Part shown: positions 8,898 to 14,700 of the stretch, piece after piece
Layout: each line of letters begins with the position of its first letter
Numbering within the stretch: the stretch's first letter is position 1
Assembly (NCBI GenBank): GCA_014904985.1
Contig: MU129431.1
Span: 1 to 14,700 of the forward strand
Length of the DNA stretch: 14,700 bases
Direction: 5' to 3'
From: Hydnum rufescens UP504
Taxonomy: Eukaryota; Basidiomycota; Agaricomycetes; Cantharellales; Hydnaceae
Made by a program: the position numbers and the translations under genes
Notes under the pieces: generated by a model
The model's database searches: none
Seen by the model: the letters and a program-made list of their open reading frames with translations, nothing else
Told to the model about the DNA's origin: nothing

Positions 8898-10320
8898 AAC
8901 GCTGATCACGAATTGATATTCAAGCTACGAAGTCTGGAGTAATGAGCATGAAGAAGGAAGGTATCCTACCTAATATGTTATATCGCACTCCACGGTTCTT
9001 TTTTTTTTTCGTGCCCCTTGCCGTCCACAACTCGACATACGTGGGATGTTCGGCCCCCTTTCCCTGCGTATGTAAATAATGTCTCAATGAACGCAGTTGG
9101 CCTCATGATCAAGGCAACATTGGTATTTTTCTCCTACAGTTCCTTTCCCGCCATTACCTTGTGACGTTTACTAGAAGCCGAGGCCGCTCGTCCTTTGCGG
9201 CCATGTTTGAGCTGGTGCTCCCGCTCCACCATGAATCGCCTTGTAGCTACGATCATCGCTGACAGGCCATGTTCGATCTACGTACGTGTGCGACGTGTGC
9301 TTGGTAGTGGACACTGCCAGTGAGGTGTGGTGGAATGCAGTCCATACTATGTCCAGCCAAAATTGGATTCAGCCATGATTTCGCGAAAAGCATTCGACCC
9401 CTATTCGCTCGCACTCTTTACTGTAAATCTCTCCATTATCTAGTGGAATGATGGAATCTACCGGACACCGTTAGAGCATCTCTTAGCTGCCTAGTGGTGC
9501 ACCTTGGCATATTCTTGGAGAATGTGCAAGTTCGCAGTGTGCGAGCCGGACCAGGGAGCCTGAACTTGGTAACCAACCACCATTTGAAGACATTTATTAA
9601 CTCCCTCCCCCCAAGGGGAATAAATAATCAGGCTCAAACTGTAAACCCGGCCAAATAACGGGGAAACTCTGGCCACAATCCAAGTATCACGCTTCGCATG
9701 TGGAAAAACGTAGCGGGTGGAAATATGTCGGGGGGTTCAACTTCTCACTGAGTAAGTGGGGAGTCGAAGGACGGCCAGGAAGGGGGGCGGGGGCGGGGGC
9801 GGTCTAATGGACTTTACATCGGTGGTGTTTGGATTTGGCGCTATGAGCACTTTGTACTTTTTTTTTCTTTCCCTCTTGATTGTTAGACCGTATTTCATAT
9901 CGTCATATGGGCTACCGCATGGGTTCCCCAAGTAGCCCCTACATATGAACTCCTGTTAAAGGATGAAAGGACCTTGTGTTACTCGATTGAATGGGTGCAC
10001 GATGTTGAGGGTGTGTTAAGTAAGCGTTAGATTGCGAGACATACCCTGAAAAGGAACACCAGCAACAACCGACAGACGAGTCAGGTGGTTTGTTCAGAAC
10101 CATGCTGAGAAAAAGGCACTGGATGTTTTGCCTTCATGTACATGGGAGAAGCATCCCAGTGACTTGGACTGATTTTGTCTGCCTGGCGGCGCTTACAGCC
10201 CGCGACTTGGATTTTGGATCCGCACCACCTCTGGCCAAAATTGGGAGAACGATAACCCCTCAACACAATGTAGTGACAAGTGGTCTGTTGCAACATTCTT
10301 GCCTTATCAATATCTAGGGC
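8898..10320. other. Gene-free interval before the repeat half
   Basis: No coding region can be supported in about 1.4 kb. CpG is present at gene-like frequency up to about 10250. Visible features are a T tract near 9000 and the G-run tract at 9782-9802. The minus-strand open frame at 10081-10296 (VLRGYRSPNFGQ...) has no family signature and is not annotated as a gene. Confidence 0.45.
9782..9802 (+). other. G-run tract, quadruplex-prone
   Basis: Runs of six, five, five and two G are separated by single C bases, giving at least four G-tracts with one-base or in-run loops. This is a strong G-quadruplex pattern on the plus strand in gene-free DNA. A biological role is unproven. Confidence 0.6.
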
Positions 10321-10705
10321 CTGGTGTGGTCAGATTCTCCAAATTCTCAAGAAATGTGCATTTCCCTTTCCCAACCTTTGGTGAAGGATTCCAGGTGAAC
10401 AGCTGCACTGTTTGGCTTCATTTTTTAACATGTTGGAGTTAATATTCTCTACTGCCCCATGGTCTCTGTGGGTGTTTTGGATTAGCTTTGGGTTGTCTGT
10501 GTACTTGAGGGTTGGTAGCCACAACATTGTTCTATCCTTGTCACCTTCCTGGTTTCCCTGGAGCATGTTCTCACAATAAATGATGTCATATACATCTAAT
10601 TCAAGTTATTTACAACCATGAAGGCCTTGTGAGCCATGGAGAATTTGGATAACACCAATGTCAAGTTGATGGTACTTGCTCATGTGTTAAGGGTAGGCTA
10701 TTGCA

Positions 10706-10741
10706 CGGGGTTTTGACCCCGCAGGGGAAATCCCCGCGGGG
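10706..10741. repeat. Cluster of GC-rich palindromes
   Basis: Three adjacent units: CGGGGT-TTTG-ACCCCG (10706-10721), GGGG-AAAT-CCCC (10724-10735) and the palindrome CCCCGCGGGG (10732-10741), the last two sharing an arm. It is an island of CpG in otherwise CpG-free sequence. Confidence 0.6.
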
Positions 10742-10781
10742 CGGGAGTACCAATGTGGACCCATGCCTAAAACCCACCAAG

Positions 10782-10813
10782 AACCCACCATCCCCTGGAA
10801 TATGTGGTGGGTT
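10782..10813. repeat. 9-bp inverted repeat with a doubled left arm
   Basis: AACCCACCA (10782-10790) pairs with TGGTGGGTT (10805-10813). A second direct copy of the left arm lies just upstream at 10771-10779, so either copy could form the stem. Confidence 0.5.
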
Positions 10814-10969
10814 TCCATATCCCCAAGGCCAACAGGTCTAACCATGGATGTATCATCTCACATCAGAAGCCCTATCTCCTGTCCACTGGGGTCATTAAAT
10901 AACTAATTATTGATTTATTATTATATAGATACATTCTGGTACATTAGGAAAGAAAAAATAAATTAAAGG

Positions 10970-11005
10970 CAATCCCAAAAGAGCTGCTTCTGCTCTTTGG
11001 CATTG
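10970..11005. repeat. Hairpin B1 (array, family B)
   Basis: Arm CAATCCCAAAAGAGC (10970-10984) pairs with GCTCTTTGGCATTG (10992-11005) around a 7-nt loop, with one C/C mismatch and one bulged A. First family B member; A1 follows 31 bp later. Confidence 0.65.
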
Positions 11006-11036
11006 TTTCATACACCCCATAATATAACAACTAATG

Positions 11037-11062
11037 CCACACACCTGTCAAAGTGGGTGTGG
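11037..11062. repeat. Hairpin A1 (array, family A, degenerate)
   Basis: CACACC and GGTGTG form a 6-bp stem inside CCACACACC...GGGTGTGG. It is weaker than other family members because the outer arm is out of register. Confidence 0.5.
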
Positions 11063-11173
11063 TGATGTATTTGGGGTTGGGGTCTTGGGTGGGATTCTTC
11101 AGGTGGGGTTGCATGGAGGGAGAGAGGACCTATGATAATAAATATGTGAGTGTAGAAAAAAAGATCACAAGCA

Positions 11174-11198
11174 ACACCAAAAGAGGCTCTTTTGGTGT
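11174..11198. repeat. Hairpin B2 (array, family B)
   Basis: A perfect 12-bp inverted repeat, ACACCAAAAGAG / CTCTTTTGGTGT, around a single G. It is preceded by an A-rich stretch like those before B4, B6 and B7. Confidence 0.7.
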
Positions 11199-11229
11199 CA
11201 CTGTAATAAAGAAAAACACTTAATATAGC

Positions 11230-11256
11230 CACACACCTGCCAAAAGCAGGTGTGTG
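11230..11256. repeat. Hairpin A2 (array, family A)
   Basis: A perfect 11-bp stem, CACACACCTGC / GCAGGTGTGTG, with loop CAAAA. It lies 31 bp after B2 and 27 bp before the LTR element. Confidence 0.75.
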
Positions 11257-11278
11257 ATGCTGTACTTGTTTCGTTGTC

Positions 11279-11283
11279 ATATG
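11279..11283. repeat. Target-site duplication, left copy (ATATG)
   Basis: Five bases identical to 12520-12524, touching the outer end of the left LTR. A 5-bp duplication is typical of Copia-type integrases. Confidence 0.85.
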
Positions 11284-11384
11284 TGTCAGTGGATTGGGTC
11301 TGCAGCTGATTCCGATCGGTACTTGACTACTGTACATACATATTATGTAATGTATTCGGAACCCACTGCCCACATCTTTCAACA
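11284..11384 (+). repeat. 5' LTR, 101 bp
   Basis: Begins TGTCAGTGGATT and ends TTTCAACA, with TGT...ACA termini. It matches the 3' LTR without gaps, with 16 substitutions, 15 of them CpG-decay type. Confidence 0.88.
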
Positions 11385-11396
11385 GGTTATGGGCCC
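11385..11396 (+). other. Primer-binding site, initiator tRNA-Met half-molecule type
   Basis: GGTTATGGGCCC is the reverse complement of GGGCCCATAACC, which contains the CAT anticodon and fits the anticodon arm of eukaryotic initiator tRNA-Met. It starts at the first base after the LTR. Confidence 0.75.
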
Positions 11397-12106
11397 ATCC
11401 ATTTCCTGAGGGCTATACCATCAACTGTGCGAGTCCACTAGCTCTGTGCATCAATTGAGCTTTGTCTTCTGTGACCAAACCCATGACTGTCTGGATGAAC
11501 TGAGCCATAGTCCACAACATCAATACCATGTCCAAAAACCTGTCATTTGTTCTCTTTTCTGTGTCTAAACTGTGCGACTATTCCATGGTCCATCTGGGGC
11601 ACCCCTGTCTATACCTGGGAGTACCTGTTCTTTGGGGAAACCTCTACTTGCACCTGGGATTGACATTTTACCCATGCTTGTGAACCTGTATCCTGTGTCT
11701 ACTGCAACTGTTGTACCTGTGTCTTTTTTCAGGGAATTTTCTATTGCCATTGTGCTGTGTTGATGAGGTGGAGTATTTAGTTGGTGTTTGGGTGGGCTCT
11801 GGCCCTGGACCAGAACACTATTTTGAGACGTGCATGAGGAAGTCTCAGGACTCAGCTTGCGACTCTCATGGGACCTACTAGGGTCTTTTGGGTGGGATGG
11901 AGGTGGTGCTTGGGTGAGGGGATTGCCATGGATCCAGCTCATCAATCAGGGTGCATGGAGGGGATTTGGATATCCAGCTTGCAGCACATGACATCATCAA
12001 GACATCTACTGTTGTTCTTCTGGTTCGCATGAGGGAGTTTGGGCTTGGCTCATGGTACCCACTACTGTTGGTATTTATTAATCTATGGTACTTGAGTCTT
12101 TACTTG

Positions 12107-12418
12107 AGTGGGAGTATAATTTTGTTGCCTGTCTTCCCCCCTTCTGCTTTTCTTTTTGTCTCACTCATGCAAACTCATTTGCTCCAGTGGGAGTTACTGC
12201 CTGCTTTTTCTGTTTTCTCACTCAAGTGGGAGCAATTTTCATTTTCATTCCTTTGACTCATTTCTGCTTCAGTGGGAGCATATCCCTTTTTCACTCACCC
12301 TGCCCCTAATTTAGACCTGTTGTGTCTACCCCCCCTTTTTTATTCTATCCTTTGATCTTGCCCCCCCCTTTGTTTATTTGGTACACCCCTGCCTGATTGT
12401 TATCACTGCAAGTGGGAG
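12107..12418 (+). repeat. Five AGTGGGAG copies, the last forming the polypurine tract
   Basis: AGTGGGAG occurs at 12107-12114, 12186-12193, 12225-12232, 12271-12278 and 12411-12418. The last copy abuts the 3' LTR and fits the plus-strand primer. The others sit in T/C-rich sequence and share flanks such as CTCAAGTGGGAG, suggesting local duplication of the tract. Confidence 0.7.
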
Positions 12419-12519
12419 TGTCAGCAGATTGGGTCTGCAGCCAATTCTGATCAGTACTTGACTACTGTACATATGTATTATGTAATGTATTTGGAACCTG
12501 CCACCCATGTATTTCAACA
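12419..12519 (+). repeat. 3' LTR, 101 bp
   Basis: Begins TGTCAGCAGATT and ends TTTCAACA, immediately after the AGTGGGAG tract and immediately before the right copy of ATATG. Confidence 0.88.
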
Positions 12520-12524
12520 ATATG
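12520..12524. repeat. Target-site duplication, right copy (ATATG)
   Basis: Matches the left copy exactly. Removing one copy and the element rejoins array spacer sequence. Confidence 0.85.
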
Positions 12525-12650
12525 GGTTGTGAATACTTCGTGTGCACCCATATTTTGCCCAGGCCTTGTCTGCACATTCTTTGGATGGGGTTTCATAGAG
12601 GGAGAAACCTAAAATATGGTGTATGTTAGTTTGTAAAAAAATAATAAAAG

Positions 12651-12665
12651 CAATGCCAAAAGCAC
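12651..12665. repeat. Half-copy of a family B hairpin (B3)
   Basis: CAATGCCAAAAGCAC matches the left arm of B1/B2, and upstream GTTAGTTTGTAAAAAAATAA matches the A-rich lead-in, but the right arm is missing. Upstream spacer (about 12576-12600) resembles 11091-11125 before B2, which confirms that array sequence resumes after the LTR element. Confidence 0.5.
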
Positions 12666-12683
12666 CTTGGTCAGTCATCTAAG

Positions 12684-12736
12684 CCTACCTAGTTAGGTAC
12701 CACTTTTGGGGCAGATAATGGTACCTAAGTAGGTCC
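12684..12736. repeat. GGTACC-centred interrupted palindrome, copy 1
   Basis: CCTACCTAGTTAGGTACCA pairs with TGGTACCTAAGTAGG across a spacer containing TTTTGGGGCA. It is followed by CACCTTCTGGC (about 12776) and a run of TGGCTGAAA repeats (about 12792-12830). A related copy lies at 14312-14361. Confidence 0.6.
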
Positions 12737-13059
12737 CATCACTATTCCAGCCAAAATGGCCATTTTACAGTCTGCACCTTCTGGCTCAGAATTGGCTGAA
12801 ATGGCTGAAAATTGGCTGAAACTTGGCAGAAACTGGGACTTAGAGAGCATCTCAGACTTGCAGGACAGCAGGCCATGCAGGCTTATCGGGGATAATCACT
12901 GGTATTTATTATTATATTCCCCCCTCTGGTGTTTCATTTATAGTTATTTATTTATTATCATTATCACTCACCCCAGGTGGGGGCTGTTTTCATTTGGCAG
13001 TCTCATGTTTTTTTATCAACTTATGTATTTATTTATTTAAAAATTCAATTAAAAAAACA

Positions 13060-13087
13060 TACCACACCTGCTAGGGCAGGTGTGGTA
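13060..13087. repeat. Hairpin A3 (array, family A)
   Basis: A perfect 12-bp stem, TACCACACCTGC / GCAGGTGTGGTA, with loop TAGG. No family B partner precedes it. Confidence 0.75.
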
Positions 13088-13206
13088 CCATCCATTGCTT
13101 CCTTGAGACTTTGGACAGGGGGTCATCCGGTGTTCAGATGTGGGTTCATGGGGCATGTTGCTGGGGTGTCAGGCAGCAAAATATTAAGTTAAAAAACAGA
13201 CCTTTT

Positions 13207-13240
13207 GTACCACACCCCCACTGAGGGGGGCATGTGGTAC
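13207..13240. repeat. Hairpin A4 (array, family A)
   Basis: GTACCACA / TGTGGTAC form a perfect 8-bp outer stem. CCCC/GGGG runs extend the stem inside a small CA bulge. Confidence 0.7.
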
Positions 13241-13423
13241 TGGGCATTGCTGCCTTGGGGCTTGGATGGGGGCTTGCCCAGCTCATCAGTGGCCATTTGA
13301 GTGGGCTTGGCTTGGCAGTTCACTGTTGTGTGGGTCATTTGGGGGTTGCGGCTGTTCATTTTGGGAGCTTCAAATTGAATCCTAGAATTGAATGATAATG
13401 AACGTTAGTAAAAAAAATTCAAA

Positions 13424-13465
13424 GTGACGCCAAAGGGGCAGCTTGTGCTGCTCCTTTGGCATCAC
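13424..13465. repeat. Hairpin B4 (array, family B)
   Basis: A 19-bp stem, GTGACGCCAAAGGGGCAGC / GCTGCTCCTTTGGCATCAC, loop TTGT, with one C/A mismatch and one G.T wobble. It is preceded by TTAGTAAAAAAAATTCAAA. Confidence 0.8.
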
Positions 13466-13499
13466 TGTAGATGTAGAAAGTTTTAAAAAAATACCTTGC

Positions 13500-13535
13500 A
13501 GTACCACACACCCACATTGGTGGGGGTGTGGTACT
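13500..13535. repeat. Hairpin A5 (array, family A)
   Basis: AGTACCACAC / GTGTGGTACT plus inner CCCAC / GTGGG, separated by one A/G mismatch, loop ATTG. It follows B4 by 34 bp and is preceded by ACCTTGC. Confidence 0.8.
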
Positions 13536-13675
13536 CATTGTTGTCCGGGGTCACATACCTTCGACTGCCAGTTTTCCATACAGTTCTTGGGTGGGTTGGG
13601 GGGGTTTCGGGCACATACTCATTCGGGGGGAAGGAAAATCTAGAATACAAAAATTTGGATCAGTACAAGTTAACA

Positions 13676-13718
13676 CAATGCAAAAAGAGTTGCCTTCGCA
13701 GCTCTTTTTGTGCCATTG
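13676..13718. repeat. Hairpin B5 (array, family B)
   Basis: CAAAAAGAGTTGC / GCAGCTCTTTTTG with one T.G wobble, loop CTTC. Outer CAATG / CATTG pair beyond a 3-nt bulge. Confidence 0.8.
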
Positions 13719-13748
13719 GGGGTGCGTTACATTACATACCTTGTATAG

Positions 13749-13780
13749 AACCACACACCCACTACTGCACGTGTGTGGTT
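13749..13780. repeat. Hairpin A6 (array, family A)
   Basis: A perfect 10-bp stem, AACCACACAC / GTGTGTGGTT, with a 12-nt loop. The outer pair is A-T where A3-A5 have T-A. Confidence 0.75.
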
Positions 13781-13902
13781 TGTCTCTGTGTTTGGCACAT
13801 TGTTGTTCATGGGGATGTTGTCATTCTGGCAGGGCTTCACAGGTCTTCATTTGCAGCAATACCTAGAATGAAAAATTATTAGTTAAAAAATTAAAAGCGA
13901 CA

Positions 13903-13932
13903 CAAAAAGAGCAGCTTTCGCTGCTCTTTTTG
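13903..13932. repeat. Hairpin B6 (array, family B)
   Basis: A perfect 13-bp stem, CAAAAAGAGCAGC / GCTGCTCTTTTTG, loop TTTC. Preceded by TTAGTTAAAAAATTAAAA. Confidence 0.8.
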
Positions 13933-13970
13933 CACTGTTGGATATGGGAAAATAGCCTCCCTTAAATAGT

Positions 13971-14000
13971 ACCAGACGCCTGCCATGGTGGGTGTCTGGT
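13971..14000. repeat. Hairpin A7 (array, family A)
   Basis: ACCAGACGCC / GGTGTCTGGT, 10 bp with one G.T wobble, 10-nt loop. The stem has ACCAGAC/GTCTGGT where others have ACCACAC/GTGTGGT: a C-G to G-C swap on both arms. Confidence 0.8.
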
Positions 14001-14105
14001 TTGCATTGGTTTTTCATTTGGCAGGGTTTGGTGGTGCATTCATCGGGTTTTCTTTTGGTGTGGCTTCAGTTGGACTCTCGATTAGTAAAAAAATTCAAAG
14101 TGATG

Positions 14106-14135
14106 CAAAGGGAGCAGCTTGCGCTGCTCCTTTTG
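14106..14135. repeat. Hairpin B7 (array, family B)
   Basis: CAAAGGGAGCAGC / GCTGCTCCTTTTG, 13 bp with one G.T wobble, loop TTGC. Preceded by TTAGTAAAAAAATTCAAAG. Confidence 0.8.
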
Positions 14136-14181
14136 TGTCGTTGTACATATAGAAATCAAATAAAAAAAATAAAAACCTTGT

Positions 14182-14213
14182 AGGACCACACCCACTGAAG
14201 TGGGTGTGGTCCT
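14182..14213. repeat. Hairpin A8 (array, family A)
   Basis: The strongest stem of the array: AGGACCACACCCACT / AGTGGGTGTGGTCCT, 15 complementary bases each side around GA (14 bp if a TGAA loop forms). GGACC/GGTCC replaces GTACC/GGTAC of A4 and A5. Confidence 0.85.
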
Positions 14214-14311
14214 TGGTTTGTACTGCGGTCATGCAGTTCATACTCAGTATGGGGCTTGGTCGTCATGTTGGGGGTTTGAAGTCTTGTGGGTTCAGGCTGG
14301 TCAGTTATATA

Positions 14312-14361
14312 CCCTACCTAAGTTAGGTACCATGTTTGGGGCATGAAATGGTACCTAATAG
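14312..14361. repeat. GGTACC-centred interrupted palindrome, copy 2
   Basis: CCTACCTAAGTTAGGTACCA pairs with TGGTACCTAATAGG across a spacer with TTTGGGGCA, as in copy 1. GCCAGAAGGTG (about 14390-14400) follows, the reverse complement of the CACCTTCTGGC beside copy 1. Four 10-bp TTTTGGGCAA-type units come next (14427-14466). Confidence 0.6.
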
Positions 14362-14426
14362 GTGGCCTATGGCTTTCGGCCATTGTATGGCCAGAAGGTG
14401 TGTTTTGAATAAGAGGGGTCCACTTA

Positions 14427-14466
14427 TTTTGGGCAATTTTGGGCAATTTCAGGCAATTTTGGGCAA
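14427..14466 (+). repeat. Four tandem 10-bp units (TTTTGGGCAA)
   Basis: Three exact units and one TTTCAGGCAA variant lie head to tail. The variant is close to the reverse complement of the TTGGCTGAAA units near 12792-12820. Confidence 0.65.
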
Positions 14467-14579
14467 CTTCTGGTCTTTTTTGGGCCATTTGGATTACTTA
14501 GAGGTACACCTACTACTGTATTGCTGGTCTACTGTTGCCTGAAACTTGCCCATAAAATAACTTAGAGAATTTGAGAGTT

Positions 14580-14700
14580 TCATGACTTAGACATTATATC
14601 TACATCAAAACTAACATCTAGTTGCTCTTCATCTGACAATGAACTCCCCCCGGCCCCAATGTCACTCTCAATATCACACTCACTGGCATCACTTCTGCCA
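14580..14700 (-). CDS. 3' end of an acidic ORF, partial (possible transposon protein)
   Basis: On the minus strand the frame is open from the window edge to TGA at 14580-14582, giving 39 residues: GRSDASECDIESDIGAGG followed by SSLSDEEQLDVSFDVDIMSKS. It is rich in Asp, Glu and Ser. Such acidic tails are common at the ends of fungal transposase-like proteins and other proteins, so the family cannot be named. The repeat surroundings favour a transposon. The gene continues outside the window and I cannot tell whether it is intact. Confidence 0.35.
   Translation of the reverse strand, partial: GRSDASECDIESDIGAGGSSLSDEEQLDVSFDVDIMSKS

Larger units (their letters stand above)
10321..10969. other. 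CpG-free, transposon-like sequence without an intact gene
   Basis: From 10321 to about 10704 I find no CpG dinucleotide, while TG and CA are abundant. This fits old, methylated repeat DNA. A minus-strand open frame (10330-10566) is unrecognised and probably a remnant. The interval also holds the GC-palindrome cluster at 10706-10741 and the 9-bp inverted repeat at 10782-10813. Confidence 0.4.
11284..12519 (+). mobile_element. Non-autonomous Copia-type LTR element (TRIM/LARD-like), 1236 bp
   Basis: Two 101-bp LTRs (11284-11384 and 12419-12519) start TGTCAG and end CAACA. The element is flanked on both sides by the 5-bp target duplication ATATG (11279-11283 and 12520-12524). GGTTATGGGCCC directly follows the left LTR; it is complementary to the anticodon arm of initiator tRNA-Met, the half-tRNA priming used by Ty1/Copia elements. 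AGTGGGAG directly precedes the right LTR and fits a polypurine tract. The 1034-bp interior has no frame matching gag, protease, integrase, reverse transcriptase or RNase H; the longest open frames (126 aa on -, 101 aa on +) are unrecognised. The element therefore needs proteins from elsewhere, or is a deletion derivative. It sits inside the hairpin array between A2 and a half-copy of family B, so the array is older than the insertion. Confidence 0.88.
12525..13059. other. Array spacer and decayed repeat sequence
   Basis: Apart from B3 and palindrome copy 1, this stretch has no gene. At 12966-13000 the sequence CCCCAGGTGGGG followed by TTTTCATTTGGCAG matches the spacer after hairpin A7 (14011-14024). 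A decayed family A unit therefore probably lies here. Confidence 0.4.

Noticed and set aside
10081..10566. Minus-strand open frames of 71 and 78 codons
   Set aside because: No recognisable motif. The second is in CpG-free repeat-like DNA, so these are probably remnants or chance.
11565..12256. Open frames of 126 (-) and 101 (+) codons inside the LTR element as gag or pol
   Set aside because: No zinc knuckle, protease, integrase or reverse transcriptase motif is visible, and the longer frame is antisense to the element.
13424..14135. Family B hairpins followed by T-runs as bacterial-type terminators
   Set aside because: The T-rich part is within the right stem arm rather than after it, and the DNA is fungal nuclear.
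10970..14213. CRISPR-like array
   Set aside because: Regular hairpins with spacers recall a CRISPR, but the units are long, divergent, of two alternating kinds and in eukaryotic DNA with no cas genes.

Overview
The window looks like nuclear DNA of a filamentous fungus, most likely a basidiomycete. Its genes are split by many short GT-AG introns (about 50-72 bp), the proteins match fungal housekeeping families, and a gene-dense, CpG-containing half gives way to a CpG-poor, repeat-rich half. I cannot name the species.

Gene half (1-8897). Four protein genes are readable. (1) NOC3, a ribosome-biogenesis and pre-replication factor, on + (about 288-3171). (2) Guanine deaminase on - (3236-4799), convergent with NOC3; only 64 bp separate the stop codons. 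(3) A short-form tRNase Z (ELAC1-like) on + (5288-6837), divergent from guanine deaminase. (4) A small four-helix membrane protein of unknown function on + (7918-8897). Guanine deaminase and the membrane protein splice to perfect ORFs of 465 and 238 codons. NOC3 and tRNase Z keep their family motifs and splice sites but need four and two single-base frame corrections. After correction their coding lengths (2538 and 1218 nt) are exact multiples of three, which points to sequencing or assembly indels or to very recent decay. The guanine deaminase and tRNase Z start codons are each preceded, in the same orientation, by one identical 22-nt leader segment.

Gap (8898-about 10300). I see no gene here, only a strong G-run (quadruplex-prone) tract and a T tract.

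Repeat half (about 10300-14700). CpG nearly disappears. The main content is an array of two alternating hairpin families. Family B stems contain AAAGAGCAGC-like sequence with 4-nt loops. Family A stems contain ACCACACC-like sequence. B-A pairs recur at about 200-250 bp. Several stems differ from each other by matched changes on both arms, so the hairpins keep pairing while their sequence drifts. Inserted in the array is a 1236-bp non-autonomous Copia-type LTR element: 101-bp LTRs, 5-bp target duplication ATATG, a primer site resembling the anticodon arm of initiator tRNA-Met, and a polypurine tract. Of 16 differences between its LTRs, 15 fit CpG decay. Two GGTACC-centred palindrome blocks flank the densest part of the array. 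The window ends in the 3' tail of an acidic ORF on -, possibly from another transposon.

The hairpin array is my best candidate for something undescribed. It could be a mobile or satellite repeat with structure-preserving evolution, or a source of structured or small RNA. Sequence alone does not decide between these.
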